Source: Thermoleophilia bacterium UBA5186 (GTDB taxonomy: Bacteria; Actinomycetota; Thermoleophilia; Gaiellales; Gaiellaceae). Taken from it: a stretch of DNA of 10,560 nucleotides. The position numbers and the translations under genes were made by a program. Shown here one piece after another: positions 1 through 6,028 of this stretch (positions are counted from its first letter, which is position 1; each line of letters starts with the position of its first letter). Below the pieces are notes generated by a model. The model did not search any database. It saw only the letters and a program-made list of their open reading frames with translations, and was not told the DNA's origin. The DNA lies in NCBI GenBank assembly GCA_002413095.1, contig DHWI01000229.1, forward strand, positions 855-11,414, in the 5' to 3' direction.

Positions 1-1227
1 GGCCCCGTCGACCGCAAGATGATGATCAACGCGCTGAACTCCGGCGCGCAGGTCTTCATGGCCGACTTCGAGGACGCGTGCTCGCCGACGTGGGAGAACG
101 TCGTGGCCGGCCAGCGCAACGTCCGCGACGCGGTTCGGCGCGAGCTGAGCCTCGACACAGCCGAGAAGAGCTACCGGCTGAACGACGAGATCGCGACGCT
201 CCTCATCCGCCCGCGCGGCTGGCACCTCGTCGAGCGCCATGTTGACGTCGACGGCGAGCCGGTCAGCGCGTCGCTCTTCGACTTCGGCCTGATGGTCTTC
301 CACAACGCGCGCGAGCAGCTCGAGCGCGGGACGGGGCCGTACTTCTACCTTCCGAAGCTCGAGTCACACCTCGAGGCGCGATTGTGGAACCGGGCGTTCG
401 AGCTCGCGGAGGACGAGCTCGGCCTCCCCCACGCGTCGATCCGCGCGACCGTGCTGATCGAGACGATCCTCGCCGCGTTCGAGATGGACGCGATCCTGTA
501 CGAGCTGCGCGAGCGCTCGACCGGCCTGAACGCGGGGCGCTGGGACTACATCTTCAGCTGCATCAAGAAGCTCGGCGCGGAGCTCCCGGACCGCGCGCAG
601 GTGACGATGAGCGTCCCGTTCATGCGCGCCTACACGCAGCTGCTCGTCCAGACCTGCCACCGGCGCGGCGCCCACGCGATCGGCGGGATGGCGGCATTCA
701 TCCCGTCGCGGCGCGATCCCGACGTGAACCGCGTCGCGCTCGAGAAGGTGCGCGAGGACAAGCAGCGCGAGTCGGGCGACGGCTTCGACGGCACGTGGGT
801 CGCACATCCCGATCTCGTCCCGGTCGCGGCGGCCGAGTTCGACCGGACGAACCAGCTCGACGTGCTGCGCGAGGACCTGTCGGTGACCGAGAGCCAGCTG
901 GTCGACTTCACCGTCCCGGGCGGCAAGATCACCGACGAAGGGCTGCGCACGAACGTCTCGGTCGGTGTCCGCTATCTCGACGCCTGGCTGCGCGGCGTGG
1001 GCGCGGCCGCGATCGACAACCTCATGGAGGACGCGGCCACCGCGGAGATCTCCCGCGCACAGGTGTGGTCGTGGGTTCGATCGGGCCGGTTCGACGAGGG
1101 GCGTGTTCGCAAGGAGATCGAGTTGGTCGACGCGGCTGCGGACGCGAAGGAGCTGTTCGCGCAGGTCGCGCTCGCACCGGATTTGGCCGAGTTCCTGACC
1201 GTCCCTGCGTACGATCTTCTGCCGTGA
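1..1227 (+). CDS. aceB: Malate synthase A (5'-truncated by window edge)
   Basis: Condenses glyoxylate with acetyl-CoA to give malate; a cytosolic enzyme of the glyoxylate shunt and of glyoxylate disposal. The reading frame is open from base 1, so the start lies outside the window; 408 residues are visible of about 530 usual for the family. Visible landmarks in window residue numbers: the [12 protein letters not shown] block (20-31), the Arg pair of RPRGWH (70-75), the Mg ligand Glu in LIET (154), the signature [11 protein letters not shown] with the second Mg ligand Asp (182), and a C-terminal MEDAAT whose Asp (344) is the probable catalytic base. The Glu-Asp spacing of 28 equals that of E. 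coli AceB as I recall it (E250/D278). One oddity: the family signature begins R-[DENQ]-H, but here it reads R-E-R, so the His is replaced. The stop codon overlaps the start of the GntR gene. Family identity is very secure. Confidence 0.96.
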   Translation, partial: GPVDRKMMINALNSGAQVFMADFEDACSPTWENVVAGQRNVRDAVRRELSLDTAEKSYRLNDEIATLLIRPRGWHLVERHVDVDGEPVSASLFDFGLMVFHNAREQLERGTGPYFYLPKLESHLEARLWNRAFELAEDELGLPHASIRATVLIETILAAFEMDAILYELRERSTGLNAGRWDYIFSCIKKLGAELPDRAQVTMSVPFMRAYTQLLVQTCHRRGAHAIGGMAAFIPSRRDPDVNRVALEKVREDKQRESGDGFDGTWVAHPDLVPVAAAEFDRTNQLDVLREDLSVTESQLVDFTVPGGKITDEGLRTNVSVGVRYLDAWLRGVGAAAIDNLMEDAATAEISRAQVWSWVRSGRFDEGRVRKEIELVDAAADAKELFAQVALAPDLAEFLTVPAYDLLP

Positions 1228-1961
1228 CCACAGACTCGACGAAGGCCGACGACATCGCGCTCGTGATCGAGGAGGCGATCGTCTCCGGCGAGCTCGCGCC
1301 CGGAACCGTCCTGCGCCAGGAACAGCTCTCCGAGCGCTTCGGGGTCTCGCGCACGCCGATCCGGGAGGCGCTGCGTCGACTCGCGGCACTCGGCCTCGTC
1401 TCGTTCGTCCCGAACCGCGGCGTGCGGGTGCGGACCGTCTCGCGCGAGGAGCTCCACGAGGCATTCCTCGTGCGGGCTGAGCTCGAGTCGCTCGCAACCG
1501 AGATCGCGGCGGCGAAGATGACCGAGGAGTCGCTGCACGAGCTCGATGCAGCGGCGAAGCGCTTCTCGCGTCTGACGCAGGAGCTTCGCTCGCGAGAGCC
1601 CGGCGAGGAGCGGCGCACGGTGATGGGCGACTGGGTGCGCGCGAACCACGCTTTCCACGACGTGATCTACCGCGTTGCCGAGTCGCCGCTCGTTGAGCAG
1701 CTCGCGAAGAGCGCTCGGCGAACGTTCAGCGGCCCGGCCGTGTGGGCGCCCGGCGACCGCTCGATCGACGGCCTCTACTTGCGTAACGACGAGCAGCACA
1801 AGGCGATCCGCGGGGCCCTGGCGGCAGGCTCGCCCGCGGGCGCCAGGCAGCTCGCGCGCGAGCACGTCCTCTCCTCGTTCGAGATGCTGGAGACGATCCT
1901 GGAGCAGGTCGGGGCGCAGCCGCGAGACTGGAAGAAAGCGCGGGCGAAGCCCCGCCGCTAA
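1224..1961 (+). CDS. GntR-family transcriptional regulator, FadR/FCD subfamily
   Basis: Ligand-responsive DNA-binding regulator, 245 aa. The N-terminal winged helix (about residues 8-72) carries the typical GntR pattern: [20 protein letters not shown], then [16 protein letters not shown] and PNRGVRVR. The C-terminal all-helical FCD effector domain (about 78-225) has the usual metal-site histidines in NHAFH (H145), EQHKAI (H192) and AREHV (H214); the first ligand, usually Asp, is Asn141. The GTG start is chosen because it gives a normal N-terminus and overlaps the malate synthase stop as GTGA; no Shine-Dalgarno is visible, so translation is probably coupled to the upstream gene. Co-transcription suggests it controls malate synthase and whatever lies upstream, in response to a small carboxylate; that effector is an inference. 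The C-terminus is a basic tail (KKARAKPRR). It ends convergent with the peptidase-like gene. Confidence 0.93.
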   Translation: MTTDSTKADDIALVIEEAIVSGELAPGTVLRQEQLSERFGVSRTPIREALRRLAALGLVSFVPNRGVRVRTVSREELHEAFLVRAELESLATEIAAAKMTEESLHELDAAAKRFSRLTQELRSREPGEERRTVMGDWVRANHAFHDVIYRVAESPLVEQLAKSARRTFSGPAVWAPGDRSIDGLYLRNDEQHKAIRGALAAGSPAGARQLAREHVLSSFEMLETILEQVGAQPRDWKKARAKPRR

Positions 1962-1964
1962 TGG

Positions 1965-2024
1965 TAGGAGGACTTGGCGAAACGCGCGCTAAGCCGTCGA
2001 GCGACGTTCCACCAAACCCTCCTA
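1965..2024. terminator. Imperfect inverted repeat between convergent genes, candidate bidirectional terminator
   Basis: Arms 1965-1984 and 2005-2024 pair at 16 of 20 positions (TAGGAGG/CCTCCTA, then TTGG/CCAA, then AACG/CGTT, with four mismatches) around a 20-nt loop. The left arm begins 3 nt after the GntR stop, and the right arm contains the peptidase gene stop codon (2022-2024, read on the minus strand). There is no T-run on either side, so it is not a textbook intrinsic terminator; the position between two converging genes is the main argument. Confidence 0.5.
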
Positions 2025-2789
2025 GTGCTTCAACGCCGACAAGAACGAGTTCAGCTTCGTCAGGTCGAACCCGTGGAGACCCTTGCCGTCGCTCCGTAGC
2101 TCTTCCGGCGTGATGTAGACCCACGCCTCGTCGTTGTACTGCTCGTAGAAGTCCTTCGTGAAGACCTGGCGCCTCGCCCACGAGATCGCCGTCGCCTGGT
2201 CCGGCGCGTGCACGGACCCGACCACGGGGACGTAGTGCCCGCCTTCGATCTTCGAACCTGCCACGGGATGCCACGGTTCGTTCGCGTTGAACTGGTCCAT
2301 GGCCGAGGCCGGGAACTCGAAGCCGATCCCGACGGCGCCGAAGATGTACGCGGCCTGCTCGAGGTGCTGCCAGTCCTTGGGGTCGAGCGCGACGTAGGCA
2401 CCGATCTTGTGCCGAGTGCCCGCAGCGTCCGCGATGCCCGTCTTCCGGCGGTAAGACAACGCCTCGTGGACGTCCGTGCCGTTGTCGGTCGAGGGATCGC
2501 TGGCATCGAACCCGGTGGCGGCGGTGTAGTCGCCGAGCACAGCGGTGTCGTCGAACGCCACGTCCTGATGCTGAACGACCTTGTTGAGCAGCATGTGCTC
2601 GTGCGCCGCTCCGGCCCAGACGCAGTCGCCGTATTGGTCGTTGCCGAGCATCTTCCAGTCGGGAAACGCGGTCCCGTGCCCGAACCGAGATGGGACGGAC
2701 GGAAGCTTGATGTCCGGCGCGAGCTCCGAGAACTTGAAGTCCTTTGAGGTGGGCGCCGCCGGCTTCTTGCCTAGCTTCAACTCTGGCAT
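2022..2789 (-). CDS. Papain-like cysteine peptidase-like protein (C1-type fold, probable)
   Basis: 255-aa protein with the residue order of a papain-fold cysteine hydrolase: a Cys in YGDCVWAGAAH (C56), a His in IEGGHYVPVVG (H185) and an SW pair in ATAISWARRQ (203-204), followed by the conserved-looking YNDEAWVYITPEEL block (218-231). The canonical Asn of the papain N-S-W motif is not obvious, since the residue before SW is Ile, so peptidase activity is uncertain. There is no signal peptide or membrane segment; the N-terminus is a short polar leader (MPELKLGKKPAAPTSKDF) with no obvious propeptide, so the protein appears cytosolic. The ATG at 2789 is chosen over longer in-frame starts because AGGGAG lies 4 nt upstream and the homology-like region starts soon after. 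It is a single-gene unit with its own promoter region. Natural substrate unknown; it could also be a non-proteolytic C1-fold protein. Confidence 0.75.
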   Translation of the reverse strand: MPELKLGKKPAAPTSKDFKFSELAPDIKLPSVPSRFGHGTAFPDWKMLGNDQYGDCVWAGAAHEHMLLNKVVQHQDVAFDDTAVLGDYTAATGFDASDPSTDNGTDVHEALSYRRKTGIADAAGTRHKIGAYVALDPKDWQHLEQAAYIFGAVGIGFEFPASAMDQFNANEPWHPVAGSKIEGGHYVPVVGSVHAPDQATAISWARRQVFTKDFYEQYNDEAWVYITPEELRSDGKGLHGFDLTKLNSFLSALKH

Positions 2790-2793
2790 CGGT

Positions 2794-2799
2794 CTCCCT
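2794..2799 (-). promoter_or_regulatory. Ribosome binding site of the peptidase-like gene
   Basis: On the minus strand AGGGAG is followed by ACCG and the ATG at 2789. It is the clearest Shine-Dalgarno sequence in the window and fixes the start of this gene against longer in-frame alternatives. Confidence 0.75.
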
Positions 2800-2847
2800 T
2801 TCGACCCCGGGAATTGCCCTGCTCTTTTGACAGCGTGCGGTACGAGC

Positions 2848-2876
2848 AAAGTACAACGTTTCCCGCGGCGGCTCAA
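2848..2876 (-). promoter_or_regulatory. Candidate promoter of the peptidase-like gene
   Basis: Minus-strand TTGAGC (2871-2876) and TACTTT (2848-2853) are separated by exactly 17 nt, giving an expected transcript start near 2841 and a leader of about 50 nt carrying the AGGGAG site. Matches are 4/6 and 3/6 to the sigma-70 consensus, with the TANNNT core present. A perfect TTGACA (2827-2832) with TACAAC 19 nt downstream overlaps it on the plus strand and could point toward the lipoprotein gene. The rest of the intergenic stretch 2790-3046 holds no gene that I can support. Confidence 0.35.
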
Positions 2877-3009
2877 GGCAAGCAACAGACTGGTCCTGAC
2901 TGGAGTTCTTTCAAACCCCGAGTTCGGACTCTTCCTCCAGTCGCCGCAAGTTCGGCGCGTCAGTCTTGGAGTCGGGCCGTTTCACTGGCAATCGCACGGT
3001 TCGGCCGTC

Positions 3010-3039
3010 TTGACTCCCTGCGTTCGAGGAGCGTAGCGT
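3010..3039 (+). promoter_or_regulatory. Candidate leaderless promoter of the lipoprotein gene
   Basis: TTGACT (3010-3015, 5/6 to the -35 consensus) lies 18 nt before TAGCGT (3034-3039, a TANNNT -10). Only 7 nt separate TAGCGT from the GTG start at 3047, so transcription would begin at or next to the start codon. The nearest SD-like GAGGA (3026-3030) is 16 nt from the GTG, too far to act, and would lie upstream of the predicted transcript. Confidence 0.5.
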
Positions 3040-3046
3040 CGGGCCG

Positions 3047-3556
3047 GTGCGAAATCGTCTTCTGACGGTGGTGCTCGGCGTCAGCGCGGTTGCCGCCGCG
3101 GCGGGCCTGGCCGGGTGCGGCGGCTCGTCGCCCAAAGGCGACGTGAACACGGCGTTCAACAAGATGCTGAAGGCGACGATCCTCGTCGACAGTCGCGGAC
3201 GGACCCTCTACCTCTTCGATGCGGACCAGAACAACACGCCAACCTGCTACGACGACGCGACGTATCACTGCTCGAAGGCCTGGCCCCCGCTCCTGGTGCA
3301 CGGCGCCGTCAGGGCGGGAAAGGGCGTCAACACGTCGCTGCTCAAGACCGTGAAGCGGACAGGCGGAACGGTGCAGGTGACGTACAACCGGCACCCGCTC
3401 TACACATTCAACGGCTACCAGCGCGGCAATGCTCCCGATGCTCCCGCGGACACGAAGCCCGGAGACGTCCACGGCCAGAACTACATCGGGTATTGGTGGG
3501 TGCTGTCACCGGCCGGGAAGCCGATCAAGACGACGCCCTCCGGGTCGGGTTACTAG
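3047..3556 (+). CDS. Secreted-repeat lipoprotein (COG4315 / PF03640-like)
   Basis: 169-aa putative lipoprotein. The N-terminus is a lipoprotein signal peptide: MRNR, a hydrophobic Ala/Val stretch, and the lipobox LAGC with the lipidated Cys at 24. Two copies of the family's repeat motif follow: TILVDSRGRTLYLF (44-57) leading to WPPL (79-82), and GGTVQVTYNRHPLYTF (106-121) leading to GYWWVLSPAGKPI (148-160). C67 and C75 flank the end of the first unit, in the family's usual place. Mature protein would sit on the outer face of the cytoplasmic membrane. The biochemical role of this family is not established. The GTG start gives a complete signal peptide and matches the leaderless promoter just upstream. 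It stands alone, between a divergent peptidase-like gene and a convergent tRNA. Confidence 0.9.
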   Translation: MRNRLLTVVLGVSAVAAAAGLAGCGGSSPKGDVNTAFNKMLKATILVDSRGRTLYLFDADQNNTPTCYDDATYHCSKAWPPLLVHGAVRAGKGVNTSLLKTVKRTGGTVQVTYNRHPLYTFNGYQRGNAPDAPADTKPGDVHGQNYIGYWWVLSPAGKPIKTTPSGSGY

Positions 3557-3592
3557 CGAATCGCCGTCAGGGATCCCGCGGAATGTCACTCA

Positions 3593-3664
3593 TGGGCGCA
3601 CCTGGGATCGAACCAGGGACCTCTCGCGTGTGAAGCGAGCGCTCTCCCGCTGAGCTATGCGCCC
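3593..3664 (-). tRNA. tRNA-Val (anticodon CAC)
   Basis: Minus-strand cloverleaf of 72 nt: acceptor GGGCGCA/TGCGCCC, D stem GCTC/GAGC with loop AGCGGGA, anticodon stem CTCGC/GCGAG around loop TTCACAC (anticodon CAC, reading GTG), 5-nt variable region AGGTC, T stem CCTGG/CCAGG with loop TTCGATC, and discriminator A at 3593. All stems are fully paired. The CCA end is not encoded. It lies convergent to the lipoprotein gene, whose stop is 36 nt away. I see no integrase gene or split attachment-site repeat next to it. Confidence 0.97.
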
Positions 3665-3673
3665 AAACTTAGA

Positions 3674-3749
3674 CCGCGGCACCTGAGAGGAATGCTTAGC
3701 GCTGCTACCTCCCGGTCCTGACGCGGTTCACACACTCTCAGTGCCGCGG
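3674..3749. repeat. Inverted partial copy of the intergenic repeat beside the tRNA gene
   Basis: ACCGCGGCACCTGAGAG (3673-3689) is the reverse complement of CTCTCAGTGCCGCGG (3735-3749) in the first direct-repeat copy, except for one extra base. The arms are about 45 nt apart, so the stretch just upstream of the tRNA can fold back on the first repeat. The tRNA promoter must lie in or near this segment, but I could not identify a convincing -35/-10 pair. Confidence 0.5.
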
Positions 3750-3764
3750 CCCGCGAATCGTAGC
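3719..3764. repeat. 46-bp direct repeat, copy 1
   Basis: Begins TGACGCGGTTCACACAC and ends GCGAATCGTAGC; it differs from copy 2 (3877-3922) at 3 of 46 positions. It contains the 8-bp palindrome GCCGCGGC (3743-3750). The copies are 158 bp apart, start to start. It codes for nothing that I can support. Confidence 0.9.
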
Positions 3765-3785
3765 GGCTGCAGGCTGGAAATCGGC

Positions 3786-3812
3786 GCCGATGCTGGCTCT
3801 GCCAGCGTCGGC
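3786..3812. repeat. Strong hairpin: 12-bp stem, 3-nt loop
   Basis: GCCGATGCTGGC (3786-3797) pairs with GCCAGCGTCGGC (3801-3812) around the loop TCT; every position pairs, with one G-T wobble (3791/3807). It lies between the two 46-bp repeats. It could be a second transcription-termination hairpin for the leftward luciferase-like gene or part of a mobile palindromic element. No T-run follows on either strand. Confidence 0.8.
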
Positions 3813-3836
3813 TCATATCCGCGCGGCGCCGAGAAT

Positions 3837-3873
3837 CCCGAGGAAGTTAAGCGCGAAGCGCGACTTCCTCGGG
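3837..3873. terminator. Strong hairpin downstream of the oxidoreductase gene, candidate terminator
   Basis: CCCGAGGAAGT (3837-3847) pairs perfectly with ACTTCCTCGGG (3863-3873); the loop holds a second small stem GCGC-GAA-GCGC (3851-3861). It begins 48 nt beyond the stop of the leftward operon (3922) and is the first strong hairpin that transcript would meet. The minus-strand sequence following it is ATTCTCGG, with no real T-run, so intrinsic termination is unproven. Confidence 0.55.
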
Positions 3874-3876
3874 TTA

Positions 3877-3922
3877 TGACGCGGTTCACACACGCTCAGT
3901 GCCGCGGCTTGCGAATCGTAGC
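3877..3922. repeat. 46-bp direct repeat, copy 2
   Basis: 43/46 identical to copy 1 at 3719-3764; the differences are T/G at the 18th position and CC/TT near position 33. Its last base is the final base of the luciferase-like gene's stop codon (3922-3924 on the minus strand), so the repeat abuts that gene exactly. The whole stretch 3665-3921 has no gene that I can support; it is repeats and hairpins only. Confidence 0.9.
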
Positions 3923-4797
3923 TAGGTCGGAAGGAGCGGGACGACTTCGTCGGCGAAGCGGCGGATGCGCTCCTCGAGGTCGGGACTCTCGTAGTCGAGG
4001 TTCAGAACGAACCCGTCGCAGCCCGCCTCGACGTACTCCGACAGGCGCTCGGCGATCCACTCGGGCGGCCCGGCGATCGCGTGTCGTCCGCGCTCGTCCT
4101 CGCCGGTTTCCGGCTCGTCCACCTGGAAGACGTTGATGCGCAGGATCACGCGGCTGTCGGCGCGGCGCTCCCGCAAATCGGCGGCCATCGTCCGCAGCTC
4201 GTCCACCGGCAGCGCGACCGGGTGCCAGACACCGGTCATGGCCGCGCGGCGCAGGGTCGCGCGGGACACTCCCGCCACCCAGAGCTCGGGCCCGCCGGGA
4301 CGCACCAGCGCAGGCGCCAGCCAGCCGTCGACGGAGAGCACTGGCCCCTCGTAGTGGACATGTCCGGGCATCTGCTCGAAGACCGAAGCGGCGAGCCACA
4401 GCCAGTCGTCGAGCAACTTCCCGCGCTGCTCGAAGGAAGCGCCGAGCGTCTCGAACTCGCCCTCCATCCAGCCGGCTGCGACCGCGGTGACGATCCGCCC
4501 TCCCGAGAGCAGGTCGAGGCTCGTGAGCTGCTTCAGCACGACGAGCGGATTGCGTTGCGGCACGATCAGCGCCGAGACGCCGAGCTCGAGGCGACGCGTT
4601 CTCGCCGCGAGGAATGCCAGCGAGACGAGCGGCTCGGCGATGGAGCCGTAGATAGGCGCATGCTCGTCCGGCACGATCAGATGGTCGGTTACGAAGGCGG
4701 AGTCGAAGCCGGACTCTTCGGCGGCGACGGCCACTCGGGCAAGCCCCTCCGCAGAAAGCTGGGCGCCGTAGTTCGGGAGAATCAGCCCCAGGTGCAC
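3922..4797 (-). CDS. Luciferase-like monooxygenase, probable F420-dependent oxidoreductase
   Basis: 291-aa TIM-barrel flavin/F420 oxidoreductase of the luciferase-like family. It has the N-terminal strand HLGLILPNYG (2-11), FVTDHLIVPD (35-44), the core LGVSALIVPQRNPLVVLKQL (72-91) running into SLDLLSGGRIVTAVAAGW (93-110), and the C-terminal PPEWIAERLSEYVEAGCDGFVLN (244-266). This pattern, in a likely actinobacterium, favours F420 over FMN, but the cofactor is inferred. The GTG start gives a normal strand-1 N-terminus and lies 10 nt after the upstream glycosyltransferase stop; there is no good ribosome binding site, so translation may be coupled to that gene. It is the last gene of a three-gene leftward unit and could oxidise or reduce the product of the glycosyltransferases. 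Substrate unknown. Length is normal for the family. Confidence 0.92.
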   Translation of the reverse strand: MHLGLILPNYGAQLSAEGLARVAVAAEESGFDSAFVTDHLIVPDEHAPIYGSIAEPLVSLAFLAARTRRLELGVSALIVPQRNPLVVLKQLTSLDLLSGGRIVTAVAAGWMEGEFETLGASFEQRGKLLDDWLWLAASVFEQMPGHVHYEGPVLSVDGWLAPALVRPGGPELWVAGVSRATLRRAAMTGVWHPVALPVDELRTMAADLRERRADSRVILRINVFQVDEPETGEDERGRHAIAGPPEWIAERLSEYVEAGCDGFVLNLDYESPDLEERIRRFADEVVPLLPT

Positions 4798-4807
4798 GGC
4801 CGCGACG

Positions 4808-6028
4808 CTAGCGCACGAGCGCCTCGATCGCGTCGACCGCCGCCTCGACCGGAAGCAACGCGGACCAGGCCGCGCGCTGCCGGGCAGCGGCCTCAGCGTG
4901 AGCACCATTGAGAAGCTCGGACAGAGCTGCGGTGACCCGGGTCGCCAACCCGCGCGTCCGTCGGTGACCGAGCGTGACCAGCCCGTCATGGATCCGCAGC
5001 ATCTCGAACGGGCGGTCGTTCACCGGGACGAGGATTCCCGCCCCGGTCTCGGCGAGACGCCTCGAGTTGAACTCCTGCTCGGTGTGGTTCGGAATCGCGA
5101 GCGAAGGCGTCCCGGCCGCAAGCGACTCGAGTGCCGATCCCGCTCCCCCATGGTGGACGACGGCGTCGACGGATTCCAGCAGCTCCTTGATGTCGACTCG
5201 GCCGAGGATCGTGACGCCCGGTCCGCTCTCCGCGTTCGCCGCCCCTCCTTCCACCACGAGCGCTTCAGCCCCGGCGGCCACGATCCCGCGCACTGCTTCC
5301 GCGACCTGCGTTTGCGCCGTGGCGAGCAGCACGGCTACGCGCGGACTTGACCCGGCGGGCAGCTTCGGATGCTCCAGCTCGTCGGGCGGAAGCAGCGCGG
5401 GTAGGTCGACGTGCAAGGCCGCTTCCGCCGTGCCCAGGACATCCGAGCCCGGGATGAGCAGCAGGTCGCCCTCGAGGAGCGCATTCATCTGCTCGATCGG
5501 CGCGACGTGCGCAGTCGCGAGGGCATCGTTTACGGCGGGCAGGACCGGCGGCACCTGCAACTCCTCGGGTCGCGCGTCGAGCCAGAACGCCCACGGGTCG
5601 CACCCGGGGACGAGCGGCCCGTGGGTCACCTGGACGATGGGCACGCCCCGGTCGCGCGCGACCGCGCCCGCGGGCGGAATCTGATCGACGAGCACCAGGT
5701 CCGGGCGCACGGCGTCGAGCGCGGATGCCACGAACGCGACCACCGCGGTCGTCGACGCTCGGACGTCTCGCTGGTAGTGGGCGAACGCCATCTCGAAGTC
5801 GTAGACGAGCGCGTACGCCACGGCCTCGCGCACCGGCGGCGCAACGGCCGCGCGGAACTCGGGCGGGGGTATCAGCACGGAACACACGCCTTCGAGCAAA
5901 GCCGCCGCGCGCCGTCCGGGAACCGCGGCGACGCAGTCGTGCCCGCGGGCGACGAGCTCCGCGAGCAGCGGTCGGCATCGGGCGGCGTGCCCGCGACCAA
6001 TGCCGGAGACGCACGCGAGCACCTTCAC
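4808..6028 (-). CDS. Glycosyltransferase 2, GT1/UGT-like (GT-B fold)
   Basis: 406-aa nucleotide-sugar-dependent glycosyltransferase. The N-terminal acceptor domain begins VKVLACVSGIGRGHAARCRP (1-20), the glycine-rich loop 1 with a possible catalytic His (14), and contains RPDLVLVDQIPPAGAVA (108-124). The C-terminal donor domain has the classic nucleotide-binding block VHHGGAGSALESLAAGTPSL (291-310), then IPNHTEQEFNSRRLAETGAG (312-331). No signal peptide or transmembrane helix, so it is cytosolic or membrane-peripheral. GTG start: it overlaps the stop of glycosyltransferase 1 by 4 nt (GTGA), which supports translational coupling and rules out the much longer in-frame extension that would run through the neighbour gene. 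Relatives act on macrolides, sterols, flavonoids or glycolipids; the acceptor here cannot be deduced. Confidence 0.92.
   Translation of the reverse strand: MKVLACVSGIGRGHAARCRPLLAELVARGHDCVAAVPGRRAAALLEGVCSVLIPPPEFRAAVAPPVREAVAYALVYDFEMAFAHYQRDVRASTTAVVAFVASALDAVRPDLVLVDQIPPAGAVARDRGVPIVQVTHGPLVPGCDPWAFWLDARPEELQVPPVLPAVNDALATAHVAPIEQMNALLEGDLLLIPGSDVLGTAEAALHVDLPALLPPDELEHPKLPAGSSPRVAVLLATAQTQVAEAVRGIVAAGAEALVVEGGAANAESGPGVTILGRVDIKELLESVDAVVHHGGAGSALESLAAGTPSLAIPNHTEQEFNSRRLAETGAGILVPVNDRPFEMLRIHDGLVTLGHRRTRGLATRVTAALSELLNGAHAEAAARQRAAWSALLPVEAAVDAIEALVR

Noticed and set aside
364..1497. Long open frames on both strands opposite or alongside the malate synthase and GntR genes
   Set aside because: They are Arg/Pro/Ala-rich translations with no family resemblance, typical of alternative frames in GC-rich coding DNA; only the final part of the frame at 1224-1961 is real.
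2898..2942. 8-bp inverted repeat GACTGGAG/CTCCAGTC in the divergent intergenic region
   Set aside because: The arms are 29 nt apart with weak inner pairing; it could be an operator but is short enough to arise by chance.
3593..3922. Integration site of a mobile element at the tRNA gene
   Set aside because: The direct repeats lie on the 5' side of the tRNA, do not include its 3' end, and there is no integrase or foreign-looking gene nearby.
3719..3922. CRISPR array
   Set aside because: Only two repeat copies, with mismatches, and a 112-bp interval filled by hairpins rather than uniform spacers; no cas genes.
3741..4136. Small plus-strand open frame across the repeat island
   Set aside because: Arg-rich, no ribosome binding site, and it overlaps the antisense end of the oxidoreductase gene.
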